Below are positions 32,503-39,407 of a stretch of DNA of 39,407 nucleotides, piece by piece. Below the pieces are notes generated by a model that worked only from the letters and a program-made list of their open reading frames with translations, ran no database searches and had not been told where the DNA came from. A program made the position numbers and the translations under genes. Source of the DNA: Candidatus Heimdallarchaeota archaeon (GTDB lineage Archaea > Asgardarchaeota > Heimdallarchaeia > Heimdallarchaeales > Heimdallarchaeaceae); assembly GCA_030668875.1 (NCBI GenBank), contig DAOVER010000027.1, positions 1 to 39,407 on the forward strand, given 5' to 3'. How positions within the stretch are numbered: position 1 is the first letter of the stretch; every line of letters begins with the position of its first letter.

Positions 32503-33784
32503 AAAAAAAATCTTCAGAACTACTAAATCAAAATATCATGGATTAGTAATAGGGGCACACATTGGTGCATACTCTTCTACTTGGATTTCAAGTTTTTTAA
32601 GAAAATTATCTAAACCATATTTTGTTGATCCAATGTCATACATGTTTGCATTAGACCCACCTCCAGTAAAAGATGTTTTTTGCATTGCAGATGACAAAGA
32701 ATCATACCTTGCTCTTAGTAACACATACAACTCATCAATTCAAAAAACTGTCCAAAAAAGACCTCTAAATCCAATAGACTTCATGAAAGAAGGTAATCCA
32801 GACAAAGAACTTATAAGAGATTTTCTTCAAAATCGCTTTATATTTCAAGAAACTATTGATGGAATAAATCCAGCTCAAAAAAGGATTTCTGAATATTTCC
32901 AATTTGATTCTTTGAAAAATGAACTGAGAATAGATGAAGAAACTGAGGATTGTGAATTAGAATTTTTTTCAATCCCATATTTCTACTTTAGATCTCTAAA
33001 TGATCCTTGGTATGAGTTAAATCAAATATTTTACAAAGAATCCAAAAGTATCAAGAAAAATAGACCTAAATATTCCTTTTTGAGTTTTGACAAAGATATT
33101 TTAATAGAAGAAGATAATGTTGAGACATTGTTTAAAAATTATAGTGATTCTGAAGGAATTGTTCTCTGGGTTCATGATTTCAAACCAAGAACTGATTCTG
33201 AGATTTACTTAAATTCTATGATTAACTTCATCAATCTATTTGCTGAAAAAGAAATTCCATGTATTAACCTTTATGGCGGATACTATTCATGTTTACTTAC
33301 TAAAATAGGCTTAGATGGATATTGTAGAAGCATAGGATATGGCGATAAAAAGCAAATTTCACATGTTGCAGCAGGTGGAGGTTCTCCTGAAAGATTTTAT
33401 GTAAAAGAGATTCATAGAAGTTTATCAAAAAACAAGGTCCGATCATTCTATAGTAAAAATAGGAATTTGATGTGTACTTGTTCGTCTTGTAAAGATGTAA
33501 GAGTAGCGAATAATTTAAAATCTGATACTATTACAAATGTAAGTAGATTTTTTGATTCAATAGATTACATTGAAGATTCAAGAGCGCATTTCTCAAATTC
33601 ACATACTTCGGAAAGAAACGAAATACACCACGAAAACCTGAAAGATATTATTGTAAGATTAAGGAAGGAAGAAAACAATGCAAAAATGCTAAACGTTCCT
33701 TATTTTCTAGGTGAGGATATCAGTTTTTATGAACGATGGAGAAATAGTCTAGCACAATATGAATTGAAAAGTAAGGATACATGA
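32462..33784 (+). CDS. TGT/DpdA-like TIM-barrel protein with CxCxxC zinc site (tentative)
   Basis: This protein has 440 residues from ATG 32462, which follows GAGGGG. The sequence alternates hydrophobic strands and helices as in a TIM barrel: GLVIGAHIG (27-35), IVLWVHDF (233-240), and CINLYGGYYS followed by GLDGYCRSIGYG (287-304). A Gly-rich AAGGGSPERFY follows. CTCSSC supplies Cys338, Cys340 and Cys343, and a downstream IHHENLKDI contains His389/His390. The order CxCxxC then HxxNL is that of the structural zinc site of tRNA-guanine transglycosylases and of DpdA, which inserts 7-deazaguanine into DNA. The Cys-to-His spacing is longer than in TGT, and the active-site aspartates are not certain. 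The assignment is tentative, but its place beside nucleases is notable. Confidence 0.45.
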   Translation: MVSKLYYRFNLANEKKIFRTTKSKYHGLVIGAHIGAYSSTWISSFLRKLSKPYFVDPMSYMFALDPPPVKDVFCIADDKESYLALSNTYNSSIQKTVQKRPLNPIDFMKEGNPDKELIRDFLQNRFIFQETIDGINPAQKRISEYFQFDSLKNELRIDEETEDCELEFFSIPYFYFRSLNDPWYELNQIFYKESKSIKKNRPKYSFLSFDKDILIEEDNVETLFKNYSDSEGIVLWVHDFKPRTDSEIYLNSMINFINLFAEKEIPCINLYGGYYSCLLTKIGLDGYCRSIGYGDKKQISHVAAGGGSPERFYVKEIHRSLSKNKVRSFYSKNRNLMCTCSSCKDVRVANNLKSDTITNVSRFFDSIDYIEDSRAHFSNSHTSERNEIHHENLKDIIVRLRKEENNAKMLNVPYFLGEDISFYERWRNSLAQYELKSKDT

Positions 33785-33865
33785 GGGAAGTTTCCTTGAG
33801 TTCTTGCTCAGAAAGTAACTTAATAATGCACTATAGTTATAATATCTAATCTTTGCAAATCACTC

Positions 33866-33901
33866 AGAGATTAATAAAAATCTCTCTTTTTCATTTTTTC
33901 C
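33866..33901 (+). terminator. Hairpin with T-tract after the four-gene unit
   Basis: AGAGATT (33866-33872) and AATCTCT (33879-33885) form a perfect 7-bp stem with a 6-base loop. CTTTTTCATTTTTTCC follows. Archaeal termination relies on T-tracts, so this is a good end for the plus-strand transcript. Confidence 0.5.
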
Positions 33902-33990
33902 TTGTTTCTCAGCAAATACATCACTCAGAACTAATTGATTATACTTATATTCAATTAACAAAATGACATACATTATTTAAAACAAAAATG

Positions 33991-34164
33991 ATTCAAAGAA
34001 TATCACGAATCTCTTACTTATTTCTTACTTTCTAGCTTATGTTTGAGATAATTGTTGGTTTTTTGTTCATTATATTCCTCTTTATTTGCAAGAAGTTGAC
34101 TAACAAAGTCAAGATCGTTTTTATCCAATATACCTTCTTTTATGAGCTTAAAACCTACGTTTTT
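33991..34164 (-). repeat. Direct repeat, left copy
   Basis: This stretch matches 37762-37936 in the same orientation at about 85% identity by eye. It covers the 3' end of a flavin reductase gene and the bases just after its stop. Confidence 0.8.
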
Positions 34165-34167
34165 CAT
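34018..34167 (-). pseudogene. C-terminal fragment of a flavin reductase gene
   Basis: Read on the minus strand, the frame gives MKNVGFKLIKEG and continues through DLDFVSQLLANKEEY to a stop at 34018. It mirrors the last 48 residues of the intact reductase at 37796 (EKIGFKLINEG, DLDFVSQPLANKEEY, QKTNNYLK). The flavodoxin-fold part is missing, and upstream the frame runs antisense-free into the unrelated end of the NosD-like gene. It is a remnant of duplication, probably not expressed. Confidence 0.75.
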
Positions 34168-34177
34168 AATATCATGT

Positions 34178-35581
34178 TCATCTAACTGGAGGCATTGACA
34201 ATGGATAATTGTCTGAATTTGTGATTTCAAAGAATCCTTCGATGAAATAGTAACCTGTAATCCAATCATCCCAGTAATTTCCTTGATTAGTACTAGTATC
34301 ATACCAATAATTATCTGTTCCATCATCCTCAAAACCTTGAGAATCAGCACTAATATAACGAGTATTATCTATGAAAGAATTATGATGGATACTGTTTCCG
34401 TGGGAATACCATAAGAAGAGGCCATGTTCTCGATTATCATTTAGTATATTATATTGAACAGAACTATTCCATACATTATACATAAAAATACCATTATCTT
34501 GATTTCTTCTAATTTTACAATTCTTTATAGTAATAAAATCGCTTGATCTAACATAAATTCCATCAGAATTATCATAACCAAGCTCTCCTACATAGTAACC
34601 AATATTATCGTTGCAAGTAATATTATCTATAATTATATCTGTAGATCTATGTACTGAAATTCCTAAACGGTAATTTTCTGAGAAAGTGCTGTCTTCTATT
34701 GTACAAGTTTCACAATAGAGTAGTGAAATACCTAGATTTGTTTTTCTTATATCGAGATTCTTTAGAATGACATTTGTACAACCAACGAGTTTGAGCTGAC
34801 CATATTCATCAGTGGATATCATCGTATTTTCAAGTTCTTTCAAATACTCAAGCTTCCTTTCATTTACTATATTGTCTTCAACATCATATGAAAGAGCAAT
34901 GGAAAGAGATGATGCACCATATGAGAATCCAGTTTTTAGAAATGTATTATTAAACACATCAGTGTAGGATGATTCGTCTACTAAAATACCTGAGTCTTTG
35001 CTTCTGTTACAAACATTTCTTTCAACTAACGATCTAGGAGAATCAAGAAGATAAATACCTATAAGGTTGCTTTCACAGTAATTATTCCTTACAATAGAGT
35101 AATCTGATTCTTCAGTGACCTCAATTCCATTTGTTTTACTATAGTAAATTGAATTATCTTCAATAGTTACACCTTCAGTGTTGTAAACATATATCCCTTT
35201 TGCACAATTTCTTATTGTATTATTTTTTATAATAGCTATATCATCTGATACACTTCGTATGCTTATCCCTCTGAAACCTCCTATTTCATTAGCTGGTTCA
35301 ATAATGCAATTTCTAATAATGAAATATTTCGTAACTTCCATAATGTGAATGCCATTTAATGCATCTCTTGGAGAAATTTCATGGTTTTCAATAATATATG
35401 GATCACTAGATGTTCCCGTTCCAGGAAGATTATATTTCCTAAAATCCTCATCTGATAATATCTCAATTCCCTGTGTTGTTGAATCTCTAAAGAGAACTAC
35501 AGGGACGACAATAGCCGTAGTTATCAAACCAATTGAACCTATTATTATCAATAATATTTTAAAATTTTTTGAGATTGCCAT
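34178..35581 (-). CDS. NosD-like parallel beta-helix surface protein
   Basis: The 467 residues start with a membrane anchor or signal helix (KNFKILLIIIGSIGLI). They continue as right-handed parallel beta-helix repeats of about 22 residues with N-x-I/G-I-x-V ladders (NNTIRNCAKGIYVYN, NSIYYSKTNGIEV). The conserved opening LPGTGTSSDPYIIENHEI and the closing GNYWDDW...NSDNYPLS are hallmarks of archaeal NosD/periplasmic copper-binding-like proteins. These are exported and often thought to bind or modify surface polysaccharide. A TATA-like TTAAAAACTATAG near 35620 and GGAG before the ATG support the start. It sits inside the repeat-bounded block. Confidence 0.85.
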   Translation of the reverse strand: MAISKNFKILLIIIGSIGLITTAIVVPVVLFRDSTTQGIEILSDEDFRKYNLPGTGTSSDPYIIENHEISPRDALNGIHIMEVTKYFIIRNCIIEPANEIGGFRGISIRSVSDDIAIIKNNTIRNCAKGIYVYNTEGVTIEDNSIYYSKTNGIEVTEESDYSIVRNNYCESNLIGIYLLDSPRSLVERNVCNRSKDSGILVDESSYTDVFNNTFLKTGFSYGASSLSIALSYDVEDNIVNERKLEYLKELENTMISTDEYGQLKLVGCTNVILKNLDIRKTNLGISLLYCETCTIEDSTFSENYRLGISVHRSTDIIIDNITCNDNIGYYVGELGYDNSDGIYVRSSDFITIKNCKIRRNQDNGIFMYNVWNSSVQYNILNDNREHGLFLWYSHGNSIHHNSFIDNTRYISADSQGFEDDGTDNYWYDTSTNQGNYWDDWITGYYFIEGFFEITNSDNYPLSMPPVR

Positions 35582-35685
35582 CTAAATTTACTCCGTTTAA
35601 TCTTTAGTTTACTCTCTATAGTTTTTAACGCTTTTCCATAAAATTCTAGTATTATGTTAGACAAACTCTCTTTTATTTCATCACA

Positions 35686-35886
35686 TTAAGTGTCAGAATG
35701 TAGTTCAAGGATTCTAGCTATCGGATCCTTTTGTTTTTCGAGTACCCCTTGAAGTATCTGTCTCTGTTCAGGCGTTGGATCTATTGCAGTTAATGCTCTT
35801 TTCAGTCTAACCCATTTTCTTGTTTCAAAGAAGGATATAGGGGTTACAAATGCGTAAATAACTGCACAAATAGTTGTAAAAATCGC
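35686..35886 (-). pseudogene. 5'-truncated gene fragment with one membrane helix
   Basis: The minus strand reads 66 residues to a TAA at 35686: a hydrophobic helix (AVIYAFVTPISFF), a basic stretch (RKWVRLKRAL), an amphipathic helix (PEQRQILQGVLEKQKD) and the end LELHSDT. It looks like real protein, but no ATG, GTG or TTG precedes it in frame and a stop lies directly upstream. It is the remaining tail of a membrane protein, cut off where the PQQ-propeller gene begins. Confidence 0.5.
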
Positions 35887-35892
35887 TTATAT

Positions 35893-37641
35893 CTATTTCT
35901 TATTCCGAAACTTGTTTTTAAAAAATATCAAAACTACTGTTATAAATAACGTATAGATGCAAAAATGATAAAACGACTCTATAGAAGCAGAATTCGTTTC
36001 AGGAACAGTTTCAGAAATTATTGTAATCGTATAGTAGTTACTTGAATTATCATTTTTGTAGTAGTTCGCTTTCAATGAACGGTCTAAAGCTTCCACGTAG
36101 TAGTCTATTTCATCACCAGTATTAAATTTGCCAATGTGTGTTTGAAATGTATCAGGTTGAATAACATACATTCCATTATTGATCCATGTTCCGGAATTCA
36201 CCCTATAGAAACAAGTCGCAAATTGAATACCAGATCTATCTACAATATCAGCACAGATAGAAATACATGTCTCATTGGTAGGATTAGAAGGAGTATGATT
36301 AACGTTCATAATCGAAGGAGGTCTTAAATCGTCCCCTATGCCAGTTCGCTGAGGATTTCCGCCCATACAAGGCCATGGTTCATTGGAGAGTTCAAGATTT
36401 TCTTTATAAAATGCGAACAAATTTCCATTCATATCTCCAATAAAGATATAACCTTCATCGATTACAGCAGAACACCAAGTTGCATCACTTTCTAGTGCCA
36501 AAGAATTAAGCACATCACCATTGTCTTTGTCTATAACATAGAATTTTTGCCCCTCAGCCCCAAAATATAAACGATTATCACTTCCTATTGCTGGAGTGCC
36601 ATACAAATCGTGGAAGGGGGTTTTTCTCCATTTAATGGTTCCATCTGGATATATAGCAAAGAGTTCTGAAAGATCATTATGTTTTGTTCCGATATAGAGT
36701 ATACCTGCACGATCAATTGCAGGACTAGCACGTACCATTCCATCAGTTAAGTATAACGACCATCTTAGTGTTCCATTAGGATTTACAGCATAAAGAGTGT
36801 GATTTTCAGAACCGTAATATATTGTTCCATCACGTCCAAAAGATATTTTATGTTTAGGATAGAAATCTGATGAAGTGAGGTTCCATTTTGAAGTACCATT
36901 TACGTAATAAGCGGATAATTCTCTTCCTGTAAAATATACTGTATCATTATAAACAGAAGGAGAACCAGGATGACCATCAGAATCGTTTTTCCATCTTACA
37001 GAACCATTATTCCAATGGAAAGAATAGTGGAAATTCAGTCCATGAGCGTAAACGTTTCCCATGTTATCTAGAGCAGGACAAGATGGGTCTCCTCCCCATA
37101 AATCATATTCTTCGATATTTGTAGCTAAAGGATAAGACCAATTCAAATTACCATCAGAATTCAATGCATATAAATTTCTATTAATTGGCCATTCACCATT
37201 TGTTATGTTGTAACCAGAAGCAACAAAAAAGATCAAACCTTGTGGATTAATTACAGGTCCTCCCATAACAATGTTTGGACCTACGTCAAAACGCCATCTT
37301 AGATTAAAAGCAGGACCAGCACCGAAGGAATAAAGGAAATAATGTTCTGACCAATCATTCCCCTCTGCAAACCATGCAAATTTGTGAGAGGAGCCAACAT
37401 AGATATTTCCGTCCTTATCGATAGCGGGAGAAGAAAAATAAAACATCTGATTATCAGGGAGATCATAAATTTTCTTCCGAGAGAGAGACAAAAGTTCATA
37501 ATCAGACTGCTCAGGAATATTGGTATAATCAATATCTGAATAGTTAGCACCTAGAGGAATTAATGCAAACGAACTACTAATCAAATTGATCAATAGCACA
37601 CAATTAAAAAGTATAAACAAAAATGTTTGTCGTTTTTTCAT
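35893..37641 (-). CDS. Exported PQQ-type beta-propeller protein with C-terminal anchor
   Basis: The protein has 582 residues from ATG 37641. A signal peptide (MKKRQTFLFILFNCVLL) is followed by seven or eight blades of PQQ/BamB-like repeats with the pattern SPAIDKDGNIYVGS, LYAVNPNGTLRWS, GTPAIGSDNRLYFG. An Ig-like domain (from PPSIMNVNHTPSNPT to YYTITII) follows, and the last helix (residues about 555-575) ends with a basic NKFRNKK tail. It is thus a surface protein held by its C-terminus; a ligand or partner is unknown. The frame opens at GTG 37650, but ATG 37641 starts the signal peptide and follows GAACGAG. It lies in the repeat-bounded block with the NosD-like gene. Confidence 0.85.
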   Translation of the reverse strand: MKKRQTFLFILFNCVLLINLISSSFALIPLGANYSDIDYTNIPEQSDYELLSLSRKKIYDLPDNQMFYFSSPAIDKDGNIYVGSSHKFAWFAEGNDWSEHYFLYSFGAGPAFNLRWRFDVGPNIVMGGPVINPQGLIFFVASGYNITNGEWPINRNLYALNSDGNLNWSYPLATNIEEYDLWGGDPSCPALDNMGNVYAHGLNFHYSFHWNNGSVRWKNDSDGHPGSPSVYNDTVYFTGRELSAYYVNGTSKWNLTSSDFYPKHKISFGRDGTIYYGSENHTLYAVNPNGTLRWSLYLTDGMVRASPAIDRAGILYIGTKHNDLSELFAIYPDGTIKWRKTPFHDLYGTPAIGSDNRLYFGAEGQKFYVIDKDNGDVLNSLALESDATWCSAVIDEGYIFIGDMNGNLFAFYKENLELSNEPWPCMGGNPQRTGIGDDLRPPSIMNVNHTPSNPTNETCISICADIVDRSGIQFATCFYRVNSGTWINNGMYVIQPDTFQTHIGKFNTGDEIDYYVEALDRSLKANYYKNDNSSNYYTITIISETVPETNSASIESFYHFCIYTLFITVVLIFFKNKFRNKK

Positions 37642-37761
37642 CTCGTTCACAACTAAGAATTACAATCTCTATAACTAAGAAATTGTTTATATGTTTTTCG
37701 AAAAAAATCGCTCAATAGCAAGCTACAGTAAGAGTTGATTGGTTCAGAATTACATAAAATA

Positions 37762-37936
37762 ATACAAAGAATATCAGAAATCTCTTACTCATTTCTTATT
37801 TTTTCAGCTTATTCTTCAAATAATTGTTGGTTTTTTGTTCAGTATATTCTTCTTTATTTGCAAGAGGTTGGCTAACAAAGTCAAGATCATCTTTATCCAA
37901 TTTACCTTCATTTATGAGCTTAAAGCCTATTTTTTC
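37762..37936 (-). repeat. Direct repeat, right copy (inside the intact reductase gene)
   Basis: This is the partner of 33991-34164, about 3.77 kb away in the same orientation. It covers the 3' end of the reductase gene and its downstream flank, so this copy is the probable parent. Confidence 0.8.
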
Positions 37937-38521
37937 TAGCATCTGAAGAATTTCTTTGCTTTTCTCTGTTTCATCTTTTAAGGGATAGCAATGAGGTCGA
38001 AGAATTGCTCCAGTAAACTCTATAGAATAATTCTCTGCAAGCTCCTTAAATACTCTTACAACGAGATCAAGATTGGCCAACTCCCACCATCCTCCAACTA
38101 CAACTGCGAGTAATTTTGAGATATTCACATCTTCATGACATCTCGCTCTTGTTCTACCATTTCGAAATTCTAGTATAGGTTCTATAAGAGGTACTAATCT
38201 GTTGACAAAATTCGTCATTTCTCCTGGAAGGGGAGAATAAACTGGTGTTGCTAAAACTAAGATATCAGCAGACCTAAGCTTAGGGTAAAGGTCTTGCATA
38301 TCATCTTGTATAAAACATTCCCCGATAGTTTCTCCCCAGCATTTAAAGCAACCAATACAAGGTAAAATTTTGAGTTTTCTTGTATAAATCAATTCAACAG
38401 ATGCTCCAGCTTTCTTCATACCTTCCATAAAAGGGGTAAGTAAAAAAGTCGTATTGCTTTTCTCTATTTTTGGACTGCCATTAATTACAAGTACTTTAGT
38501 CAAATATTTCTCCTCTATCAT
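37796..38521 (-). CDS. NADPH-dependent FMN reductase / iron-sulfur flavoprotein-like
   Basis: The 241-residue protein has the flavodoxin-like fold. KVLVINGSPKIEKSNT supplies the FMN phosphate loop, PCIGCFKCW...GECFIQDDM is the CxxCxxC...C set that in this family can bind a 4Fe-4S cluster or a disulfide, and DILVLATPVYSPLPGEM is the flavin ring loop. It should reduce flavin or quinone-type acceptors with NAD(P)H. The C-terminal extension of about 50 charged residues is the part duplicated at 34018. Two starts are possible: ATG 38521, or TTG 38503 placed 6 bases after GAGGAG, which would give the typical short N-terminus MTKVLVINGSPK. Confidence 0.85.
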   Translation of the reverse strand: MIEEKYLTKVLVINGSPKIEKSNTTFLLTPFMEGMKKAGASVELIYTRKLKILPCIGCFKCWGETIGECFIQDDMQDLYPKLRSADILVLATPVYSPLPGEMTNFVNRLVPLIEPILEFRNGRTRARCHEDVNISKLLAVVVGGWWELANLDLVVRVFKELAENYSIEFTGAILRPHCYPLKDETEKSKEILQMLEKIGFKLINEGKLDKDDLDFVSQPLANKEEYTEQKTNNYLKNKLKK

Positions 38522-38639
38522 ATAACAGAAGGAAAATAGAATAAAAAAAATGTTCTTGAGATTTAAAAAAATAAGAAAAAAAGAAGAGTTAGATTTTTTT
38601 TATCTCAAAAAGAGATAAAGGATCTTACTTCATTTAAGA

Positions 38640-38795
38640 CTAATATCTTGGCTTTCTTTGAGCTTGATAACAATCTCTACAATACACAGGACGCTCGCCG
38701 TCGGGCTTAAATGGAACTTGTGTTTCCTTGCCACATTTGGAGCATTTTACATCGTGCATCTCTCTAGGTCTGTCGTCGTATCTTCTATAACCCAT
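38640..38795 (-). CDS. 51-residue CxxC...CxxC zinc ribbon protein
   Basis: This short gene encodes MGYRRYDDRPREMHDVKCSK... with CSKCGKETQVPFKP (knuckle 1) and RPVYCRDCY (knuckle 2). The pattern CxxCGK-T-VPF-P-RPVYC-CY is a widespread archaeal and bacterial zinc ribbon whose role is not known. The basic N-terminus hints at nucleic-acid binding. A TATA box (ATTATATAAAAAAG on the minus strand, 38812-38825) is about 24 bases before the ATG, which indicates a leaderless gene. Confidence 0.75.
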   Translation of the reverse strand: MGYRRYDDRPREMHDVKCSKCGKETQVPFKPDGERPVYCRDCYQAQRKPRY

Positions 38796-39134
38796 TTTAA
38801 TTTCACTTTTGCTTTTTTATATAATAATTTCTCCTAAAATTAGAATGTTCTACTCACTTTAGACCTGAGATTACTATTTCTCTTTTAGATATTTAATCAT
38901 TATACGCTATAACAAAGATGTTTTGAGTTTATAAAAGTAGTGGATTAACATATATTTGCTGTTTCTTATTTAGTGAAACAAACTCTTTTGAATAAATCTT
39001 CAAAACTTGCAAATCTTATGAGATAGGTTATTAAGACAGAAATATTTACGATGAAGAAAAAGATTTGGCAGAGTATTTGAAAACCAAAGAAGTTTGAAAA
39101 ATAAATGAATAGAGGAAATATCTGATTAATCAAT
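38796..39134. other. Intergenic region
   Basis: About 340 bases with the zinc ribbon gene's promoter at the left. On the plus strand a TATA-like TTTATAAAAG occurs near 38930, but no open frame of useful length follows; only a short stretch reading YDEEKDLAEYLKTKEV ends at a stop near 39100. I see no RNA gene or repeat here. Confidence 0.4.
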
Positions 39135-39407
39135 TTAAAGGTAGGATGTTAATTTACATATACCTGCTGGAGGAATGGCAATATAATGAATCCCTGTTGA
39201 TAGACTTACTTTTTCTTTTTTTATAATACTACCTGTGCAAGAAGTTATTATCATAGTTCTATCTTCTAAATCATGTTCGAGCTGTATTATTACTCTATTG
39301 TTAAAAGTTCCATTTACAAGTATCAGTTCAGGTGGTACCTTACTCTCAATACAGATACATGAATCAGAATACCATGCTGCTAGAACCTTATTATCATTTC
39401 TAGCACA
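39135..39407 (-). CDS. C-terminal 90 residues of an unidentified protein (runs off the window)
   Basis: The minus strand is open from the right edge to TAA at 39135. The residues form alternating beta strands (ELILVNGTFNNRVIIQLEH, MIITSCTGSIIKKEKV, HYIAIPPAGICKLTSYL). This is the layout of a C-terminal beta-sandwich, such as those closing many glycoside hydrolases or other extracellular enzymes (final strand with PPAGICKL). Five cysteines occur in the fragment. The start and the catalytic part lie outside, so the function cannot be assigned. Confidence 0.55.
   Translation of the reverse strand, partial: CARNDNKVLAAWYSDSCICIESKVPPELILVNGTFNNRVIIQLEHDLEDRTMIITSCTGSIIKKEKVSLSTGIHYIAIPPAGICKLTSYL

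Noticed and set aside
34018..34350. 110-residue minus-strand frame read as a whole protein
   Set aside because: Its first 60 residues are an out-of-frame reading of the NosD-like gene; only the last 49 match the reductase tail, so it is listed as a fragment.
34178..37641. NosD-like and PQQ-propeller genes considered as a nitrous oxide or methanol oxidation locus
   Set aside because: No reductase or dehydrogenase catalytic residues or partners are present; both are general repeat-fold surface proteins.
39000..39105. Short plus-strand stretch reading DRNIYDEEKDLAEYLKTKEV
   Set aside because: Preceded in frame by a stop and without a start; too short to separate from chance.

Overview
The window looks like a chromosomal contig from an archaeon, most likely an Asgard archaeon (Heimdallarchaeia-like by gene flavour; this rank is inference). 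The DNA is strongly AT-rich. Many genes start about 20-30 bases downstream of an archaeal TATA box (near-leaderless starts), while Shine-Dalgarno-like sequences occur mainly inside operons. The gene set includes an Fe-S XPD-type helicase, a Hef/FANCM-like helicase relative, a PAC2-family proteasome chaperone, NosD-like and PQQ-type surface proteins, histidine kinases and many membrane proteins ending in zinc ribbons. No rRNA, tRNA or CRISPR array was seen.

Layout. 1-222: the 3' end of a tnpB transposon gene and its right end. 223-4409: a 1023-residue TPR protein with a DnaJ-type zinc finger, then two unrecognised small proteins. 4771-8105: an overlapping pair of multi-pass membrane proteins with C-terminal zinc ribbons. 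8244-10346: a surface protein with a duplicated beta-sandwich and a propeller. 10513-12180: an aldehyde-dehydrogenase-superfamily enzyme and a 46-residue zinc ribbon protein. 12416-15986: a two-gene operon pairing a helicase of Hef type that has lost its catalytic motifs with an intact XPD-like helicase; a perfect hairpin sits in its leader. 16006-21663: metabolic and housekeeping singletons (DegV, a fungal-type cytosine deaminase, a DMT transporter, PAC2, a glyoxylate/hydroxypyruvate reductase, an M29-like protein). 21819-30371: signalling and membrane genes, comprising three paralogous membrane/zinc-ribbon proteins, two orphan histidine kinases and a membrane protein made of a duplicated 4-helix unit.

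30414-33901 is the accessory part and the best candidate for an undescribed system. After about 600 bases rich in inverted repeats, a strong TATA box drives four tightly packed genes: a YwgA/Panacea-like winged-helix protein, a PIN-domain RNase, a stand-alone PD-(D/E)XK nuclease and a 440-residue protein with a tRNA-guanine-transglycosylase/DpdA-like zinc site. A hairpin with a T-tract ends the unit. I infer a defence or toxin-antitoxin/modification module.

33991-37936 is bounded by two direct copies of the 3' end of a flavin reductase gene. The block between them holds a NosD-like beta-helix protein, a PQQ-propeller protein and a truncated gene fragment, so it is a recombined segment. The right edge carries an intact flavodoxin-fold reductase, a 51-residue zinc ribbon protein and the C-terminal end of an unidentified protein running off the window.
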